Below are positions 56,124-64,000 of a stretch of 64,000 bases of DNA, in pieces. Each line of letters starts with the position of its first letter. The first letter of the stretch is position 1. The stretch spans positions 1 to 64,000 of the forward strand of contig CAXXUH010000003.1 in the NCBI GenBank assembly GCA_963665405.2. The letters are read 5' to 3'. A program made the translations under genes and the position numbers. A model generated the notes under the pieces. The model saw only the letters and a list, made by a program, of their open reading frames with translations, ran no database searches and was not told the origin of the DNA. This DNA comes from G963665405 sp963665405 (GTDB lineage Bacteria > Chloroflexota > Dehalococcoidia > Lucifugimonadales > G963665405).

Positions 56124-56921
56124 ATGACAAGGGAACTCGGAGATCTCGGTGAGGAACTCGAGGCCCTCTACGGAGAGGGGCTACGTGACCTGACGTTCTA
56201 CGGTTACACCCGTGCCTCGCAGCAACTTCGTAACGACGATCCGGCCATGGCACGCCGGGTCGACCGCAGGCTGGACCCGTTTCTCAGGACCAAGGTATTT
56301 CCTCGGAGGCGTAGAGAGTGGCAAGAGACCTCGGAGGGGACAAGGGCGCGCCTCGCTCTCCTGGCGGAGAATCCTCACCTCGAACGGGACGTTCGGGATG
56401 TCCGGTCAGTCCTGGGTGTCCCCGACTCCCAAGTTCGCGTGTTAGAGGGAGATGATCTGTGGAACCAGGCAGCGGAGGTGGTCAGACCAGAATGTGTCAG
56501 GCAAGAGGTCGAGCGACAACTCGTTGGAGGGTGGCACCTAATCCACCTCCAGGCCGCGCTCGGAAGGGAGCTGGACGAGGATATAGCGGGGATGGTCTCA
56601 GCAGAGATGCGAGAATCTGCTCAGGAGAGCGCACGCGTTCGGTTTGACGTTGATGAGATTCCTAACTGGCTACAGACCAGTTCCGATGGACCGGTCGGAT
56701 ATCGCGGTCCCATCGTTCCCCTAAACTGGGCTGCGCATCGCCTAATTCAGCGTCATCGGTTGCCACGGCGAGCCTCAGCCGCGCTGACAGCCTACGTGCT
56801 GACCGAGAATCCGCAATGGCTCATTGGGTTGGATCCGCTCGATGTGAATGTAGTTTCAGGCGCGCATCTGTCCGATGAGGGCGAACCGTTCTCGGTGCAC
56901 GTCGGCTCGATCGACGAGTAA
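56124..56921 (+). CDS. protein of unknown function, helical and acidic
   Basis: 265 aa with no signal or membrane helix. Starts TRELGDLGEELEALYGEG after GGGGGGCT. Contains long helices and a central Trp-rich segment (GWHLIHLQAALGRELDED). No family recognised. Possibly in an operon with the short gene that follows. A toxin-antitoxin or defence accessory role cannot be excluded. Confidence 0.55.
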   Translation: MTRELGDLGEELEALYGEGLRDLTFYGYTRASQQLRNDDPAMARRVDRRLDPFLRTKVFPRRRREWQETSEGTRARLALLAENPHLERDVRDVRSVLGVPDSQVRVLEGDDLWNQAAEVVRPECVRQEVERQLVGGWHLIHLQAALGRELDEDIAGMVSAEMRESAQESARVRFDVDEIPNWLQTSSDGPVGYRGPIVPLNWAAHRLIQRHRLPRRASAALTAYVLTENPQWLIGLDPLDVNVVSGAHLSDEGEPFSVHVGSIDE

Positions 56922-56949
56922 CTTGGACGTAGCTCGTCTGTCGAAGGCG

Positions 56950-57108
56950 ATGCCCATCTATCGAGAGATGATCTTACGGGGCGTGAAGATGAAAGAGCTA
57001 CTTCACCAGCCTCGAGAAACCTGGTATGGCGAGATCGAGGACCTGGAGCAGGAGGCGATTCGGAATACGATCGGTGAACTTGAGCGCCTGCTGACTCCCA
57101 AACACTAG
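56950..57108 (+). CDS. 52-aa helical protein
   Basis: MPIYREMILRGVKMKELLHQ, then WYGEIEDLEQEAIRNTIGEL. The open frame reaches further up over the end of the previous gene, so a TTG at about 56923 is another possible start. Follows that gene by 28 bp. Could be a partner protein; unrecognised. Confidence 0.45.
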   Translation: MPIYREMILRGVKMKELLHQPRETWYGEIEDLEQEAIRNTIGELERLLTPKH

Positions 57109-57368
57109 CAAGCATTCTCGTTGATGTCGAGGATGAGTCATTCGACCTGCGAGACGGACCAGCCGGCGACCGCTCTCCGGCTTCCCGACGGTGGCAGCTT
57201 GGCGCTCAGTGTTAGGGCCAGCCCGTTTTGCGCTATTGTGTTCAACCATCCCCGAACTGCGTTCGCAAGCATCCCCCCGCCAGGCTCCCTGGGCTTCGTC
57301 CTCATCCCCGTGACAGGTCCGGTCGATGGGGTGAGAGCTCGACGCTTGACCGGGCCAAGTCCCCGTTC

Positions 57369-58240
57369 TTACGGATACTTCGAGAAGTCGAACCCCTCCT
57401 TGGTGATGACCTCAACCAGCGCAGGCTGACCCGTCTTGGTGACCTCGATCGCCCGCTTGAACGCCGGGATGAAGTCGTCCGGCTTCTCGACCCGCTCGCT
57501 CCAACCGCCAAGCGCTCTAGAGACCTCGCTGTAGTTGCCGCCGACGAAGACGGTCCCGTACTTCTCGGTGGCGTACTCCATGGTGTCGCGCTCGATCGCC
57601 ATCGCGCCGTTGTTCCAGACCACCGTTAGGATGCCCAGCTTGGACCTCGCGGCGGTCTCCAGGTCCATCCCGACCATCCCGATGGCGGCGTCGCCCATGA
57701 CGTTGATGCACAGCTTGCCGGGCTCGGCGAGCTTGGCTCCCATGATAAGGCCCAGGCCGTGGCCGAGCTGGGTCGACTTCCCCCAGCCCATATAGGTTCG
57801 GGGCGCCACGGTCTCCCAGAACGGAACTAGCTGGTCCCTCGGGCTCCCGGCGTCGTGCGTGATGATAGTGTTGGCCCTGTCGACAGTGTGGAGCATGTCC
57901 CAGATGACGCGGTAGGGGTTGATGGGAATCTCGTCCGAGGTCAGCTCGGGCATCCACTCGTCGAGCCACTCCTTCTTCACCGTCTGAACCTCTTCGGCTA
58001 CGGTCCCGTTGGCCTCTCTCCCTCCACCCGCGGTGCTGCTCCTGATCTCGTCCACCAGCTCTTGCAGCACGAGCTTGGCGTCCCCGATGACGGCGTGGCC
58101 GGCCTCGTAGTCCTTGTTGACGTCCGACGGGTCGATCGTCGAATGAATGATGAGCTTGCCGTCGGGAATCGTCTTGCCGTACGCGGTCCGGGTGAAGCTG
58201 CACCCGACGCCGAAGACGGTGTCGGCCCTGGAGTCATCGA
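57369..58240 (-). pseudogene. TPP-binding enzyme, N-terminus lost
   Basis: About 290 codons: the end of the central domain (HSTIDPSDVNKDYEAGHAVI) and the thiamine-diphosphate domain, with GHGLGLIMGAKLAEPGKLCI and the GDAAIGM...VVWNN motif. The fold is that of acetolactate synthase or related decarboxylases. The first 250 or so residues of a normal enzyme are absent; at about 58240 the reading meets an unrelated, oppositely transcribed gene. So a deletion or insertion joined two fragments. Confidence 0.78.
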
Positions 58241-58257
58241 CCGGTCGAGCTTGCCAC

Positions 58258-59440
58258 TAGCAAGTGGCCAGTTCGAGTTGGCCGTTGGAGCGACAGATAT
58301 ACAGGACCTCGTAGATCTGGTCATGCTCCCCGGTCGCTTTGGACTGAACGTTCCCCTCGAGCTTCTAGTTCGGGCGTGGGGGCGAGGAGACTTCTCCAGC
58401 ATCGGATATGTGCTTCGAGAGTTCGACATTCTACGTTCGCACGAAGATGCGTCCGGAAGAGTAGTAGTTGGCCCGAGGCATCCACTTGAGGCACGTCTCA
58501 TTGGCCAAGCGAGATTCGGATCGATCGGGGCGGAGATCGAGGTGCTGGCAAAGCTGGTATCTGCGTTGCGCTCAGGACCGGCGGGCTCGGAAAGCGACGA
58601 TGAGGTCGCATTCACGATTGAGCTTGTGAGAGCCGTCGGCCCTCAGGGCGTGGAGTCCCGGAGATACCGACCATTCTATCGAGAGATCGCGAGAGCCCTG
58701 ACCGAGCTTCGAGAGACCAGGAACCTACGCAGCCCTCGGCTTATGCTGCAGGAGGCTAACCTCCTACGGGAATGGGTTACGCTCAGCTCTCAATCAAAAG
58801 ACAGACCCCCCGACGCCAAAGAGGTCCTACTACAGGCACAAGCGACGGCCCAAGAGGCCATCGAGCAGTTGGGTGCTGGTGGTGGCCAGCGCTCGCTAAG
58901 GTCGGTCTTGGCGACCGAACTGGCGACAGCCTTGGGGGCGGAAACGGTCGACGCCGTGAACCGCGACGCGAGTCCGGGAGAAGTGTCGGAATCTTTCCAC
59001 CGCCTACGTCGGGCGGTCCAGGCGGCGAGGTCGGAGAACCCTCATCCGTTTTACCCGGTCGATGTCTTGGTCTGGACGACAACCAGCGTCCTGCAAAAGG
59101 ACGCGTTGGGGGAGACGGAGCGCCTGGAGGCGATTGCCGACGTGTTTCACTCGCTGGAGACAATCGACCCCGAGTCGCTTGACCCGTCGAGTGCGGAGCG
59201 TTACCAGAAACGGCGACTCGGCCTCGGGATGTTGCTGGGCGATGAGCATCTAACGGATGTAGCCTTCGAGGAATTGGATTTCGATGGGTTCGTGTGCCGG
59301 ATTCTATATCCGTGCAATCGAACGAGGCGGGTCTCCATTCCAGAACGAGTTGGGGGTGGGCGATGCCGGGAGGTTAGAGTCCGCCTTGTCGTACTTGGAG
59401 CAGCACCGTGGAAGAATTAGGCACGATCCGCGATGCCTTA
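58258..59440 (+). pseudogene. helical regulator/STAND-type protein, C-terminal fragment
   Basis: The coding signal begins at LPLASGQFELAVGATDIQDL. DLVMLPGRFGLNVPLELLVR and GPRHPLEARLIGQARFGSIG follow, then long helices. It frameshifts near 59305 and is cut off by IS1380 copy 5. The start of the longer open frame (57855) is antisense to the TPP gene and not real. The LPGRFG-VPLELLVRAWG stretch followed by helical repeats recalls NACHT/STAND ATPases of defence genes, but no P-loop is present in the remaining part. That identity is tentative. Confidence 0.5.
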
Positions 59441-59706
59441 GCCCGAATCCACCGAAGGTATGACGTTGCAGCAGCAGAATGGGTGATGAGGGGCAAAGGG
59501 AGGCGATGGTCCGGGCACGATTCGGGTAAATGGGGCCGGTGTCTGTCTTCAGCCGCCGCGGGGAGACCTTGTGACCGTCTGGGGACGTTGGGTAGGGCGA
59601 GATGGCGGGGAGAGGACGCGGCGAGAGGTGCTCGCGGACCGGACTGGCGCGAGTTTGCGGGGACGTTCGGTTGGGCGGATGGCGGGTCAGTTGCGGACGG
59701 GCGCCG

Positions 59707-61032
59707 TCAGGCTGGGAGTGGAATCGCTCGCAGCCGTGCCAGGGCGCGACTGAACTGGGTTTCCCAAGGCCAGCGCTGTGGCAGATGCAGGGTGAGGCGG
59801 CGTGCCGAGCGGGTGAGCCGTCCGGCCAGGGAGAAGAACCGTCGCCGAAGGGTCTTGGTGGTCGCGATCTGCTCGCCCAGACCGATCCGCGCCGTCCAGC
59901 GGGCCAGGTTGTGGGCCATCACCTGTACCGCCAGCCAAGCGCCGTTGGCGGCGAAGCGGCCGGACGGCATGTGGTTCAGACCGACGCCGTACTTGAGGTC
60001 TCGAATGGCGTTCTCGATCTCGGCGTGGCGGCGGTGGTCGGCCTCCAGTTCCAGGGTCTCTCCGTCCCGGTCGGTGATGAAGCCGTGATAGCTGTAGGTG
60101 GCGAAGAGGGCCAGTTGGGAACCGGGCGTGGGCTTCACCCGCCGGACGATGAGCCGCACCGGTGCGGCGCCGGGCTCAGTCCGGAAGGGGGTGTAGGTGG
60201 ACTGCGCCACATCGGCGGCGCCGTCCATCCAGTAGGGGACCGGCGTCCAGTCTGCATCGGGAATCGCCTCGATCAGGTTCCGCAGGCTTTTGTGCTGGCG
60301 GATGGTGATGGAGAAGCGGACATCCATCTCACGACAGGCGGCGACGAGAGCGTGGGCGTAGAAGCCGCTGTCGGCCCGCGCCGTAAGTTGCCCGCTGGCC
60401 CCGGCACGGCGAACCCGGCTCACCGTTTCACGCAGGAAGTGGGCGGCGCCCCGAGCGGTGTTGGCGCGGCCCTCGCGCAGCCGGGACATCAGCACGTCGC
60501 CGGTGCCGGCGGCGACGGCCAACAGGGGGTGATAGCCCCGCTTGCCGGTATAGCCGTGGTGGCGCGCTCCCTCCTTGGCCAGTCCATAGGTCTCGCAGAT
60601 GGTCGAGTCCAGGTCGATGGTCAGGGGCGAGTCGCCGGGTCCGGCCCCAGCGGCCCAGGCCCGGGCCAACAACTGGCGGCTCACGCGGTCGAGTTGACGG
60701 ACATGCCCCCACCGGAAGCTGCGCAGGAAGGTCCCCAGGGTGGATGGCGCCTTGACCACGCAGCCTAGAACACCGACCGTCCCACCAGCGCGCAGCGCAT
60801 CGGCGTCGTCGATGCAGTCGCCGCCAGCCAGCGCGGAAGCGACCAGCGTCAGCATCTTGTCCCCCGTGTTCGCCCGTCCCGGCGCGCCGCCGAGGTCAAG
60901 GTGATGGTCGACGAGTTCTCGCAGGCCCAGGTGCCGGGCGAGGGTGGCCGGCACGAGCAGGCCGGCATTGGCCACCAGGCGATGGTCGTCAAAGAGGATG
61001 CGGATACGGTCGGGTTTGTTCTGTGGCAGCAT
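59707..61032 (-). CDS. IS1380-family transposase, copy 5
   Basis: Intact 441-aa DDE transposase, same variant as copy 3 (RLTRSARRL). The IS5 insertion 76 bp upstream of the ATG separates it from the right terminal repeat and probably from its promoter. Confidence 0.9.
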   Translation of the reverse strand: MLPQNKPDRIRILFDDHRLVANAGLLVPATLARHLGLRELVDHHLDLGGAPGRANTGDKMLTLVASALAGGDCIDDADALRAGGTVGVLGCVVKAPSTLGTFLRSFRWGHVRQLDRVSRQLLARAWAAGAGPGDSPLTIDLDSTICETYGLAKEGARHHGYTGKRGYHPLLAVAAGTGDVLMSRLREGRANTARGAAHFLRETVSRVRRAGASGQLTARADSGFYAHALVAACREMDVRFSITIRQHKSLRNLIEAIPDADWTPVPYWMDGAADVAQSTYTPFRTEPGAAPVRLIVRRVKPTPGSQLALFATYSYHGFITDRDGETLELEADHRRHAEIENAIRDLKYGVGLNHMPSGRFAANGAWLAVQVMAHNLARWTARIGLGEQIATTKTLRRRFFSLAGRLTRSARRLTLHLPQRWPWETQFSRALARLRAIPLPA

Positions 61033-61108
61033 CTATTGGGTGCTCCTTGTTTCCGCGCGGGTTTCTGTTCCAAAACCATTATCCCAGATTCAGAGGAGCA
61101 CCCTCTAG

Positions 61109-62324
61109 GGAACCTCTGAACAACTAAGGGTGAGCCGGATTCTACTGGAATGGGCGGGTACGGGAGGCGCTTCGACCCTCCGGCGACGCGCCGACTGGGA
61201 TCGGGGAGCCCAGGCCGCAGCCCTCACGCCTCATTCGCGGTTGGGGAAGAGAGGCTGGGGAGGGAGCGCTGCCGGGAATGGTCACCGTTGGCCCTCTCAC
61301 CGAGCTTGGCCGCCCGCGGCTATCAGCAGGTTGGCCATCCCCAGCAGCAGCACCAGCCGTTGCGTGTTCTTGGCCAGGCCACGATACCGCACCTTCGCAT
61401 AGCCAAAGCGCCGTTTCACATACAGGAACGGATGCTCTACCTTCGCTCTGACCGACGCCTTGCGATGTTCCCCCAGCGCCTCCTGACTCCCGGGACTCAG
61501 GTGCCGGCGCAGACCGGGCCGCATCGCCACCTGCCACTCCACCCGTCGCTCCCGATGCTCCTCCCGCTTCTGGACTCCCTGATACCCCGCATCGCCCCAC
61601 GCCTGCGCCTCGTTCCCGTGCAGCAGCCGGTGGGCTTCGGTCACGTCGTTCACGTTCGCCGCCGTCGTCGTCATGCTATGCGCCAAGCCCGTATCCGCGT
61701 CCACTCCGATGTGCAGCTTCATCCCGAAGTGCCACTCATTCCCCTTCTTCGCCTGATGCATCTCCGGGTCCCGCGCGCCTCCCCGATTCTTCGTCGACGA
61801 CGGCGCTTCGATGATGCTGGCGTCCACGATCGTCCCTTCACGCAGCCGCAGTCCCTGGGCTTCCAGATGGCGGTTGATCTCCTCGAACAGGCCTTGGCCT
61901 AGCTCGTGGCTTTCGAGGAGATGACGGAAGTTGAGGATGGTGGTCTCGTCCGGCAACGCTTCCGACAGTCGCAGCCCGGCGAACCGGCGCACCGATTCGG
62001 CCTCATAGAGGAGGTCCTCCATGCCGGGATCGCTCAGGTTATAGAAGAGTTGCACACAGTGAATGCGCAGCATCACCGAGAGCGCATAGGGCCGCCGCCC
62101 GCGGCCGGCCTGGGGGTAGCACGGGCGGATACGCTCCTCCAATCGCTGCCAAGGGATGAGCCCATCCATCCGCTCCAAGAACAACTCCCGGCGGGTCTTG
62201 CGCTTCTTGCCTTGGTATTCCAAGTCCGCGAACGTCGGCTGGTCCATCGTTTCCGCCCTCCATCGGCATGAGGTGGGGCCAGCCCTTACTCTGCCACATC
62301 CCGTCTGACTTGTTCAGAGCGTTC
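61109..62324 (-). mobile_element. IS5-family element inside IS1380 copy 5
   Basis: About 1216 bp. The ends GGAACCTCTGAACAA and TTGTTCAGAGCGTTC are inverted with one extra base on the right. CTAG at 61105-61108 and 62325-62328 is the duplicated target; it fits the YTAR preference of IS5. The uninterrupted sequence in the other IS1380 copies reads CCCTCTAGCTTC, confirming the site. Confidence 0.9.
61297..62247 (-). CDS. IS5-family transposase
   Basis: 316 aa. Typical N-terminus (TRRELFLERMDGLIPWQRLE) and ALSVMLRIHCVQLFYNLSDP. The DDE core shows GTIVDASIIEAPSSTKNRGG, WHFGMKLHIGVDADTGLAHS, WGDAGYQGVQKRE and RAKVEHPFLYVKRRFGYAKV. Complete and possibly active. Confidence 0.93.
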   Translation of the reverse strand: MDQPTFADLEYQGKKRKTRRELFLERMDGLIPWQRLEERIRPCYPQAGRGRRPYALSVMLRIHCVQLFYNLSDPGMEDLLYEAESVRRFAGLRLSEALPDETTILNFRHLLESHELGQGLFEEINRHLEAQGLRLREGTIVDASIIEAPSSTKNRGGARDPEMHQAKKGNEWHFGMKLHIGVDADTGLAHSMTTTAANVNDVTEAHRLLHGNEAQAWGDAGYQGVQKREEHRERRVEWQVAMRPGLRRHLSPGSQEALGEHRKASVRAKVEHPFLYVKRRFGYAKVRYRGLAKNTQRLVLLLGMANLLIAAGGQAR

Positions 62325-62636
62325 CTAGCTGCTGCATGGGCTGTCCCCAAGGCCGTCATTCGGTGGATTCGGGCTAACGGTGAGCAGGATGATCGGCGCT
62401 GATTGCTTTCCTGGTAGTGCAAGAATAATCGACGTTAATCACCTGGAATAGGGCTCCCGTCAACCGGGCCGGGACGACCTCGCTTGAAAGTCCTCATCAC
62501 TCAGGTATCCTTCAACTGTCGTAGTTAATTGGAACCAGAGCGTTACTGGTCCGGACGTCTCGATGATGGTCAGGCGACGACATCGCAGGCCACCGCCATA
62601 AAGTCGGCAGATGCGAGATTTACCTTACCAATATTT

Positions 62637-63247
62637 CTTGCTGATTAGGGTCAGATAGATGTCGGACACCAGCGAGAGAGATGAAAGGGAGGTATGCTGG
62701 TGTCAAGATGAGTGTATATGGGGCCATACTGCCGGGAGCGGCGAGATTGGCACGGCTCCCGGCGGAGCTCTCGATGGAAGCCAAGCGCCGATGGAAAGTA
62801 GTGCGATGGTTTGAGGAGCATGCATGAAGGGAAAGTGCGGTTGACAGCCCGTCACTTTGGGTACAGTCCTGACACCATAAGCTGGTGGGTACGCGCCTAC
62901 AACTCCGGTGGATAGTGAGAAGGTTGGAGCCTGGGAGTAGGAGACCCAAGAGGGTGAGACAGCCTCAGGTGTTGCTGGAGGTGGTAGAGAGGGTCCGGGC
63001 CGTCAGGGAGCAGTACCCCCGCTGGGGACGGGAGAAGCTGCGGGTACTGCGGTCCGAGGAAGGCACTACCCCCTCTCGGCCAAGAGCATAGATCGGGTGA
63101 TAGGCTGTCTCAAGGCGCGTGGGGTACTCCGAGAGGCAGTACAACCCCGCAAGGCCGTCAGGTGGCGCCACACGAGGCTGCGACGCCCCAGGGAGTTGGT
63201 GGTGGACAGCCCCGGAGCGTTGGTGCAAATGGACAGCAAGCAGGTGG
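62637..63247 (+). pseudogene. IS481-like transposase remnant
   Basis: The ATG at 62708 leads to LSMEAKRRWKVVRWFEEH. A duplicated CATG then breaks the frame. It continues in other frames as KVRLTARHFGYSPDTISWWV, EPGSRRPKRVRQPQVLLEVV, EQYPRWGREKLRVL and SIDRVIGCLKARGVL, ending GALVQMDSKQV where the catalytic core begins. GACACCAGC and GCTGGTGTC near 62667-62704 may be an element end. At least three indels. Confidence 0.7.
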
Positions 63248-63439
63248 CCGGAGCTGTTCGCCGAGGCGGTCGAGATCGACGCCAGGTTGCGCGGCGGGCT
63301 GGCCTTTGCCAAAGAGCCGTACCTCCACTCCCTGCGAATCCCACTGGCTGAGGCGGTCGCGCTGGACGAGGCGGAACTGGGAGAGGACGGACAGAGAGAC
63401 GGCTTCGGCAACGAGTGCGAGGGGCACTGTGGCGTCTGA
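63248..63439 (+). pseudogene. phage-type protein, C-terminal fragment (PAPS-reductase-like?)
   Basis: PELFAEAVEIDARLRGGLAF, then EPYLHSLRIPLAEAVALDEA and an end CEGHCGV. This layout resembles the C-terminus of phage-encoded phosphoadenosine phosphosulfate reductase-like proteins, from memory. The 5' part is replaced by IS481 debris. Confidence 0.4.
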
Positions 63440-63591
63440 GAGAGGTGGTGGAAGCACACCGGGAGCGTTGACCATGCCCCTCCAATAGAGGTATTATGGG
63501 GGCAGCAAGTTGGCCCGGCGATGCAGCAAACACCCCGGGCCGTGGCGCCACCTGCGTGAACAGGTGATGCAAGTAGCATTGTACTACTCGC

Positions 63592-63626
63592 AGACCCGCT
63601 CCCGACAGGAGGCGGGTCTTTTTTAG
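63592..63626 (+). terminator. rho-independent terminator
   Basis: AGACCCGC pairs with GCGGGTCT, loop of 12 bases, followed by six T. Lies before the serine recombinase gene, insulating it from upstream transcription. Confidence 0.85.
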
Positions 63627-63653
63627 TTACAGTGGATGCGAAAGGAGGCAGGC

Positions 63654-64000
63654 ATGGCGAGAACCAGGATGGAGAAACGAGCAAGCGGCATGAGGGCGGC
63701 CATCTACGCCCGCGTCTCGGACAAGAGCCAGGACACGGAGGACAAGACCTCCATCTCCGAGCAGCTAGGCGAGATGGAAGCCTACTGCGAGAGCAAGGGG
63801 CTGAACATCACGGCCCGCTACCAGGAGGTAGGCAGGGGCTGGTCGAAGAAGCGACCGGAATTCCAGAGGATGCTGGCCGACGCCAGACAGGGACGCTTCG
63901 ACACCATCGTCTGCTGGAAGTCCGACCGGCTCAGCCGGGGAATGTACCCAGCCGCCGCCCTCATGGAGGTCGTCGAGGCCCACCAGATTCGGCTGGAAGC
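63654..64000 (+). CDS. large serine recombinase, N-terminal part (runs off the window)
   Basis: 115 codons to the end of the window. After a basic leader, RAAIYARVSDKSQDTEDKTS contains the nucleophilic Ser in the ARVS motif. It is followed by SISEQLGEMEAYCESKGLNI and FDTIVCWKSDRLSRGMYPAA, the conserved resolvase core with the DRLSR helix. AAAGGAGGCAGGC precedes the ATG. It probably integrates a mobile element that continues to the right. Open at 64000, so the protein is partial here. Confidence 0.9.
   Translation, partial: MARTRMEKRASGMRAAIYARVSDKSQDTEDKTSISEQLGEMEAYCESKGLNITARYQEVGRGWSKKRPEFQRMLADARQGRFDTIVCWKSDRLSRGMYPAAALMEVVEAHQIRLE

Larger units (their letters stand above)
59441..62373 (-). 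mobile_element. IS1380-family element, copy 5, interrupted
   Basis: Left end at 59441 and right end at 62373, with an IS5-family element inserted at 61109-62324 between the transposase promoter and the right repeat. The native 1.7-kb element is otherwise complete. Flanks CTTAG and CTAAC. The stretch after the IS5 element has two substitutions relative to other copies (CTGCTGCATGGG for CTTCTTCATGGG). Confidence 0.92.

Noticed and set aside
57121..57429. open frame on the plus strand before the TPP gene
   Set aside because: No ribosome site, composition unlike a protein, and it overlaps the 3' end of the TPP gene.
57855..58257. N-terminal extension of the helical protein gene
   Set aside because: It is antisense to the TPP enzyme, whose motifs are clear, so the long open frame is accidental here.

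Overview
This 64 kb, GC-rich window looks like an IS-riddled accessory region of a Chloroflexota-like bacterium, possibly Dehalococcoidia or SAR202. That assignment is an inference. It rests on a lipoprotein protease with long Pro-Thr linkers, a zinc-ribbon protein with a CxxC-x17-CxxC motif, and an AddB-AddA-YhaO-YhaN repair cluster. No rRNA, tRNA or CRISPR array was found.

Layout. 1-770: degraded coding remnants. 0.77-11.9 kb: a minus-strand DNA-break repair operon (addB, addA, an sbcD scrap, yhaO, yhaN), with yhaN frameshifted. 12-13.7 kb: IS1380-family copy 1, sitting between addB and a divergent HtrA-like lipoprotein gene (13.7-15.9 kb) whose Pro-Thr linker carries a one-base frameshift. 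16-22.7 kb: IS256 debris, then IS1380 copies 2 and 3 in opposite orientation, flanking a small replicon-like module. That module holds a Spo11/TopoVIA-like mini-A protein, a SWIM-like mini-protein, an acidic small protein and a 5'-truncated Prim-Pol replication protein. 22.7-27.6 kb: an SNF2 helicase remnant, a secreted protein, a complete IS21 element and a damaged IS110. 28-46 kb: an island of mostly unrecognised secreted or membrane proteins (metalloprotease, small exported proteins, DUF4377-like protein) invaded by two MITEs, IS66, IS3, a group II intron remnant and phage-like scraps. 44-57 kb: an exonuclease-BRCT gene, IS1380 copy 4, a TauD-like dioxygenase, a second type of IS1380 element, a UbiA prenyltransferase, an IS1595-family element carrying a methyltransferase-HNH gene, and a zinc-ribbon gene. 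57-64 kb: truncated TPP enzyme and helical-protein fragments, IS1380 copy 5 interrupted by an IS5-family element, IS481 debris, and the start of a serine recombinase running off the window.

The most informative results come from junctions. Three insertions can be removed in silico to restore an open reading frame across the scar: IS66 (8-bp duplication, 316-aa protein), the IS3-type element (14-bp direct repeats, 262-aa protein) and IS1380 copy 4 (308-aa protein). An IS1595-type transposase and a DNA methyltransferase-HNH fusion lie together inside one pair of about 25-bp inverted repeats, bounded by a perfect 8-bp target duplication. This identifies the methyltransferase as IS cargo. Pieces of one SNF2 helicase gene recur at three places, and serine recombinase pieces at two. 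This suggests repeated arrival and decay of a related integrative element.
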